The notes beneath the pieces are model-generated. The model had not been told where the DNA came from. It searched no databases and saw only the letters and a list, made by a program, of their open reading frames with translations. From an uncultured Porphyromonadaceae bacterium (GTDB lineage Bacteria; Bacteroidota; Bacteroidia; Bacteroidales; Muribaculaceae): a stretch of DNA of 6,771 nucleotides. Positions 5,545 through 6,771 of the stretch are shown piece by piece; position 1 is the first letter of the stretch, and every line of letters starts with the position of its first letter. The stretch covers positions 1 through 6,771 of the forward strand of contig CAJMDR010000117.1 of assembly GCA_905212215.1 (NCBI GenBank), in the 5' to 3' direction. The position numbers were made by a program, and so were the translations under genes.

Positions 5545-6771
5545 ATGAAAGATTATCATCCCGATACCGAAAGCCGCCTCCGCCTTCAGGAGACGGCTTT
5601 TCAGAATTTAATGCAGCGGCGTGTACACAATGTGTTGCTGATAGCATCGCCCTACGACACGTTCATGCTGGAAGAGGACGGCAGAGTGGAGGAACAGATC
5701 TATAAAGAATATATGGATCTGAACCTTTCGGCACCTCCCCGCTTCATCAAAGTAAATGACTTCGGTCATGCCCGTCAGCGCATGCGCTATGTGCGTCCGG
5801 ATCTAATCATAGTCATGCCGGGAGTGGAGATAGGCGCGACATTGCAGGATACGGCGCAACTGAGAAGGCTGCATCCCGGCATTCCCACAGTATTGCTGCT
5901 TCCCTTCGCCCGCCAGGTATCGCGAAGGCTGGCGAACGAAGATCTGTCGAGTGTGGACTTCGTATTCTCGTGGCTGGGAAACGTAGACCTTATCCTCGCA
6001 ATCATAAAGCTGATAGAAGACAAGATGAACGCCGCCAACGACATCTTGCAGGTAGGCGTAAAGTCCATACTGATGGTTGAGGACACTACCCGGTTCTACT
6101 CCGCCATGCTGCCGTTGGTATACCGTTACCTCCTCACCCAAAGCCGCAATTTCTCCACAGAGGCACTGAACGACCATGAGCGGATGCTGCGTATGCGTGC
6201 ACGCCCAAAGGTACTGTTCACCCGAGACTATAACGAGGCAGAACAGCTACTTGAACGTTACGGCTCCGACATGCTCGGCGTCATTACCGATGTACGCTAC
6301 CCCAAAGATAACGTCCTCTGTTCCGATGCCGGTCTGCAGCTTACCGCCGCCATACGTCGCCGCTATCCCTTCATGCCGGTAATCATAGCCAGCACGGAGA
6401 ACAGCAACCGCAAGGGGGCCGCCGACCTCGGAGCGCTCTTCATCGACAAGGAAAGCAAGACCATGCCGCAAGATCTGAGAGCTGCCGTGAGACGTAACTT
6501 CGGCTTCGGAGACTTCGTGGTCTACGACCCTGTGACGCAGATGGAGACGATGCGTATCCACAACTTGGCGGAGTTACAGAAGGACATATTCAACATACCG
6601 GCCGAATCTCTGTTCCAGCTTTGCGCCACCAACGCCTTCAGCCGCTGGCTCAACGCCAGGGCGCTCTTTCCCATAGCCGACATCATACAACAACGCCGCT
6701 TCACCGACCTGAGAGAGACTCCGGCGGTGCGACAGCTTATCTTCGACGCCATAGTAGCCTACCGCCGCATG
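5545..6771 (+). CDS. Receiver-fused PEP/pyruvate-binding protein (PEP-synthase-like), N-terminal part
   Basis: 409 residues visible, running off the right edge. From memory of Bacteroidales homologues (a ~1000-residue protein annotated as PEP synthase), the missing part should be a PEP/pyruvate-binding (PPDK_N) domain; only the regulatory N-terminus is visible here. Residues ~28-155 form a receiver-like fold that lacks the catalytic set: the beta-3 Asp position is Met91 (PDLIIVM), the beta-4 Ser/Thr is Pro120 and no Lys follows. Residues ~173-320 form a second receiver with every residue intact: Glu179-Asp180, Asp249 phospho-acceptor (GVITDV), Ser283/Thr284 and Lys302 (FIDKES). A conserved linker (FSRWLNARALFPIADI, ~365-380) follows. 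The start at 5545 gives MKDYHPDTESRLRLQETAF, the family's usual opening. It follows hemD after 100 bp and Ile ATA use is high (13 of 26 by hand count). A phosphorelay input is inferred; the enzymatic output is not visible. Confidence 0.75.
   Translation, partial: MKDYHPDTESRLRLQETAFQNLMQRRVHNVLLIASPYDTFMLEEDGRVEEQIYKEYMDLNLSAPPRFIKVNDFGHARQRMRYVRPDLIIVMPGVEIGATLQDTAQLRRLHPGIPTVLLLPFARQVSRRLANEDLSSVDFVFSWLGNVDLILAIIKLIEDKMNAANDILQVGVKSILMVEDTTRFYSAMLPLVYRYLLTQSRNFSTEALNDHERMLRMRARPKVLFTRDYNEAEQLLERYGSDMLGVITDVRYPKDNVLCSDAGLQLTAAIRRRYPFMPVIIASTENSNRKGAADLGALFIDKESKTMPQDLRAAVRRNFGFGDFVVYDPVTQMETMRIHNLAELQKDIFNIPAESLFQLCATNAFSRWLNARALFPIADIIQQRRFTDLRETPAVRQLIFDAIVAYRRM
5570..5601 (+). other. Terminator-like hairpin at the start of the receiver-PEP gene
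   Basis: AAAGCCG (5570-5576) pairs with CGGCTTT (5594-5600); after one C/A mismatch CTCC (5578-5581) pairs with GGAG (5589-5592), leaving a 7-base loop and a TTTT run at 5598-5601. It sits 23-56 bases inside the coding sequence. The T-run is short and partly in the stem, so strong termination is unlikely. The bases also code for a conserved protein segment, so selection on protein may explain it. Confidence 0.4.

Noticed and set aside
1..6771. Phage-defence or other multi-gene novel system
   Set aside because: The genes are housekeeping or family-known; no nuclease, reverse transcriptase, toxin pair, repeat array or mobile-element gene is visible.

Overview
The window looks like gut-type Bacteroidales DNA for most of its length. 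This rests on family content (DUF4837 lipoprotein, DUF4271 membrane protein, Bacteroidetes-type HemD, a receiver-fused PEP-synthase-like protein), on two TAnnTTTG -7 promoter boxes in the one divergent intergenic region, and on mostly weak Shine-Dalgarno sequences. The left end (about 1-650) does not fit: it encodes a sensor histidine kinase body whose sequence style resembles Firmicutes (Oscillospiraceae/Ruminococcaceae-like).

Layout. Minus strand, 1-955: one open frame whose first ~100 residues are the membrane N-terminus of a cardiolipin synthase and whose remainder is a histidine kinase (DHp plus part of the ATPase domain), running off the left edge. It is either an in-frame chimera made during assembly or an unusual fusion. 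Minus strand, 996-2021: a DUF4837 lipoprotein, 40 bp upstream of the chimeric frame. 2022-2110: a divergent promoter region. Plus strand, 2111-6771: five closely spaced genes, namely a NodB/CE4 polysaccharide deacetylase, an NAD(P)-binding extended SDR (epimerase-like), a DUF4271 membrane protein, hemD, and the N-terminal 409 residues of a PEP/pyruvate-binding protein with two receiver-like domains, which runs off the right edge.

How the genes fit together. The plus-strand genes have gaps of 16, 16 and 26 bp followed by one of 100 bp, so the first four, and perhaps all five, are probably co-transcribed from the promoter near 2087. The DUF4271/HemD pair next to an SDR recalls Bacteroidales gene order from memory of the group. 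The functions are mixed (glycan deacetylation, sugar-nucleotide-like SDR, tetrapyrrole synthesis, PEP/pyruvate metabolism), so shared transcription need not mean a shared pathway.

Caution. Codon style differs between the minus-strand DUF4837 gene (Ile mostly ATC, high GC) and the plus-strand genes (ATA common). The window may therefore be a composite of up to three genomes, with certain foreignness at ~650 and a possible second boundary near 2100-2260. I see no tRNA, rRNA, CRISPR array, insertion sequence or convincing new defence-type system.
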